Assembly (NCBI GenBank): GCA_030531025.1
Contig: JAUMTV010000038.1
Location: 13,125-21,678, forward strand
Length of the DNA stretch: 8,554 nt
Reading direction: 5' to 3'
Source: Turicibacter sp.
Lineage (GTDB): Bacteria; Bacillota; Bacilli; MOL361; Turicibacteraceae
Part shown: one piece after another, positions 8,249-8,554 of the stretch
Numbering within the stretch: position 1 is the first letter of the stretch
Layout: each line of letters starts with the position of its first letter
The notes under the pieces: model-generated
What the model was told of the DNA's origin: nothing
What the model saw: only the letters and a program-made list of their open reading frames with translations
Databases searched by the model: none
Translations under genes and position numbers: made by a program

Positions 8249-8554
8249 ATGTTATATACAAATTTGAATTCAAACTGTTTTAGAAAAGTTGATATGTGCA
8301 GTAAATTAATATTTAATAATACTATCGCTCATCCTGATAGAACTTTGCCTTTTCACGATTTAGTTTACGTTTTAAGTTGAGGTTTTAATGTAATTGTTGA
8401 AAATGAACTAATTGAAAGTCGTGAAGGTAATATTATGTTTTTACCAGCTTATAAGCACCATTATCCACATTCAAATAATCTTAAAAATACATCTTGCTAT
8501 TACATTCATTTTTCTACTGACATTAAAGATGATGTTATTTTTAATAAGCCTGAT
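8249..8554 (+). pseudogene. AraC-family regulator, N-terminal part, interrupted by TGA and cut by the window edge
   Basis: The frame encodes the cupin-like sugar-sensing domain of an AraC-family activator: LIFNNTIAHPDRTLPFHD, then LVYVLS, a stop codon TGA (8378-8380), then GFNVIVENELIESREGNIMF and LPAYKHHYPHS, open to the window end. Similarity to the AraC ligand-binding domain continues in the same frame on both sides of the TGA. The stop replaces a position that is usually Gly in such proteins (YVLxG), so one GGA-to-TGA change would explain it. The DNA-binding domain lies outside the window. The start is unclear: in-frame ATGs occur at 8222, 8243, 8249 and 8294, none with a good ribosome binding site. 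Its divergent position suggests it once activated GH127. It may be a pseudogene, a sequencing error, or partly rescued by restart at ATG 8435, which has GAAGG 7 bases before it. Confidence 0.75.
8263..8274. repeat. Perfect 12-base palindrome at the 5' end of the AraC-family gene
   Basis: TTTGAATTCAAA is a perfect dyad about 15 bases downstream of the predicted transcription start of the AraC-family gene. It could be an autoregulatory site, but it also lies inside the reading frame if translation starts at 8249. Role unknown. Confidence 0.3.

Noticed and set aside
8378..8380. TGA read as selenocysteine or tryptophan
   Set aside because: The position is a turn in a cupin fold that is normally Gly and not a redox site. 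No convincing hairpin follows, and Trp is encoded by TGG elsewhere in the window.

Overview
The window is very AT-rich throughout. Its genes use TAA stops, purine-rich ribosome binding sites and sigma-A-type promoters, and they encode protein families typical of low-GC Firmicutes. A Clostridium or close relative is the most likely source. This is judged from composition and family resemblance, not from a marker gene.

Five complete genes all lie on the minus strand, so transcription runs from right to left. From the right they are: a GH127 beta-L-arabinofuranosidase (6147-8132), ending in a clear intrinsic terminator; a MATE-family exporter (4524-5927); a LacI/GalR-family repressor (3324-4337), with a strong terminator behind it; a lysophospholipase/monoglyceride-lipase-like alpha/beta hydrolase (2215-3183); and a GH36 alpha-galactosidase (49-2115). 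At the right edge, on the plus strand and divergent from GH127, lies the start of an AraC-family regulator. Its reading frame is interrupted by an in-frame TGA, and it runs off the window.

Functionally this is a carbohydrate-utilisation island. Both glycosidases lack signal peptides, so they should act in the cytoplasm on short imported oligosaccharides: alpha-galactosides for GH36 and beta-linked arabinofuranosides for GH127. No sugar transporter is encoded here. The LacI-type regulator is the obvious candidate to control the alpha-galactosidase, because a good LacI-family operator (AGATAACGTTTTCT) lies just downstream of the -10 box of the GH36 promoter. The same site also resembles a CcpA cre. 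The AraC-type gene is the natural candidate activator of GH127, whose promoter has a good -10 but no recognisable -35. If the TGA is real, that activator may be lost. The exporter and the lipase-like hydrolase have no obvious link to sugar metabolism and look like independently transcribed neighbours.

I see no mobile element, CRISPR array, tRNA, rRNA or riboswitch, and no intergenic stretch longer than about 220 bases. The genes are well-known families. The points worth a second look are regulatory (operator, dyads, divergent promoters) and the interrupted AraC gene; I do not see an undescribed multi-gene system.
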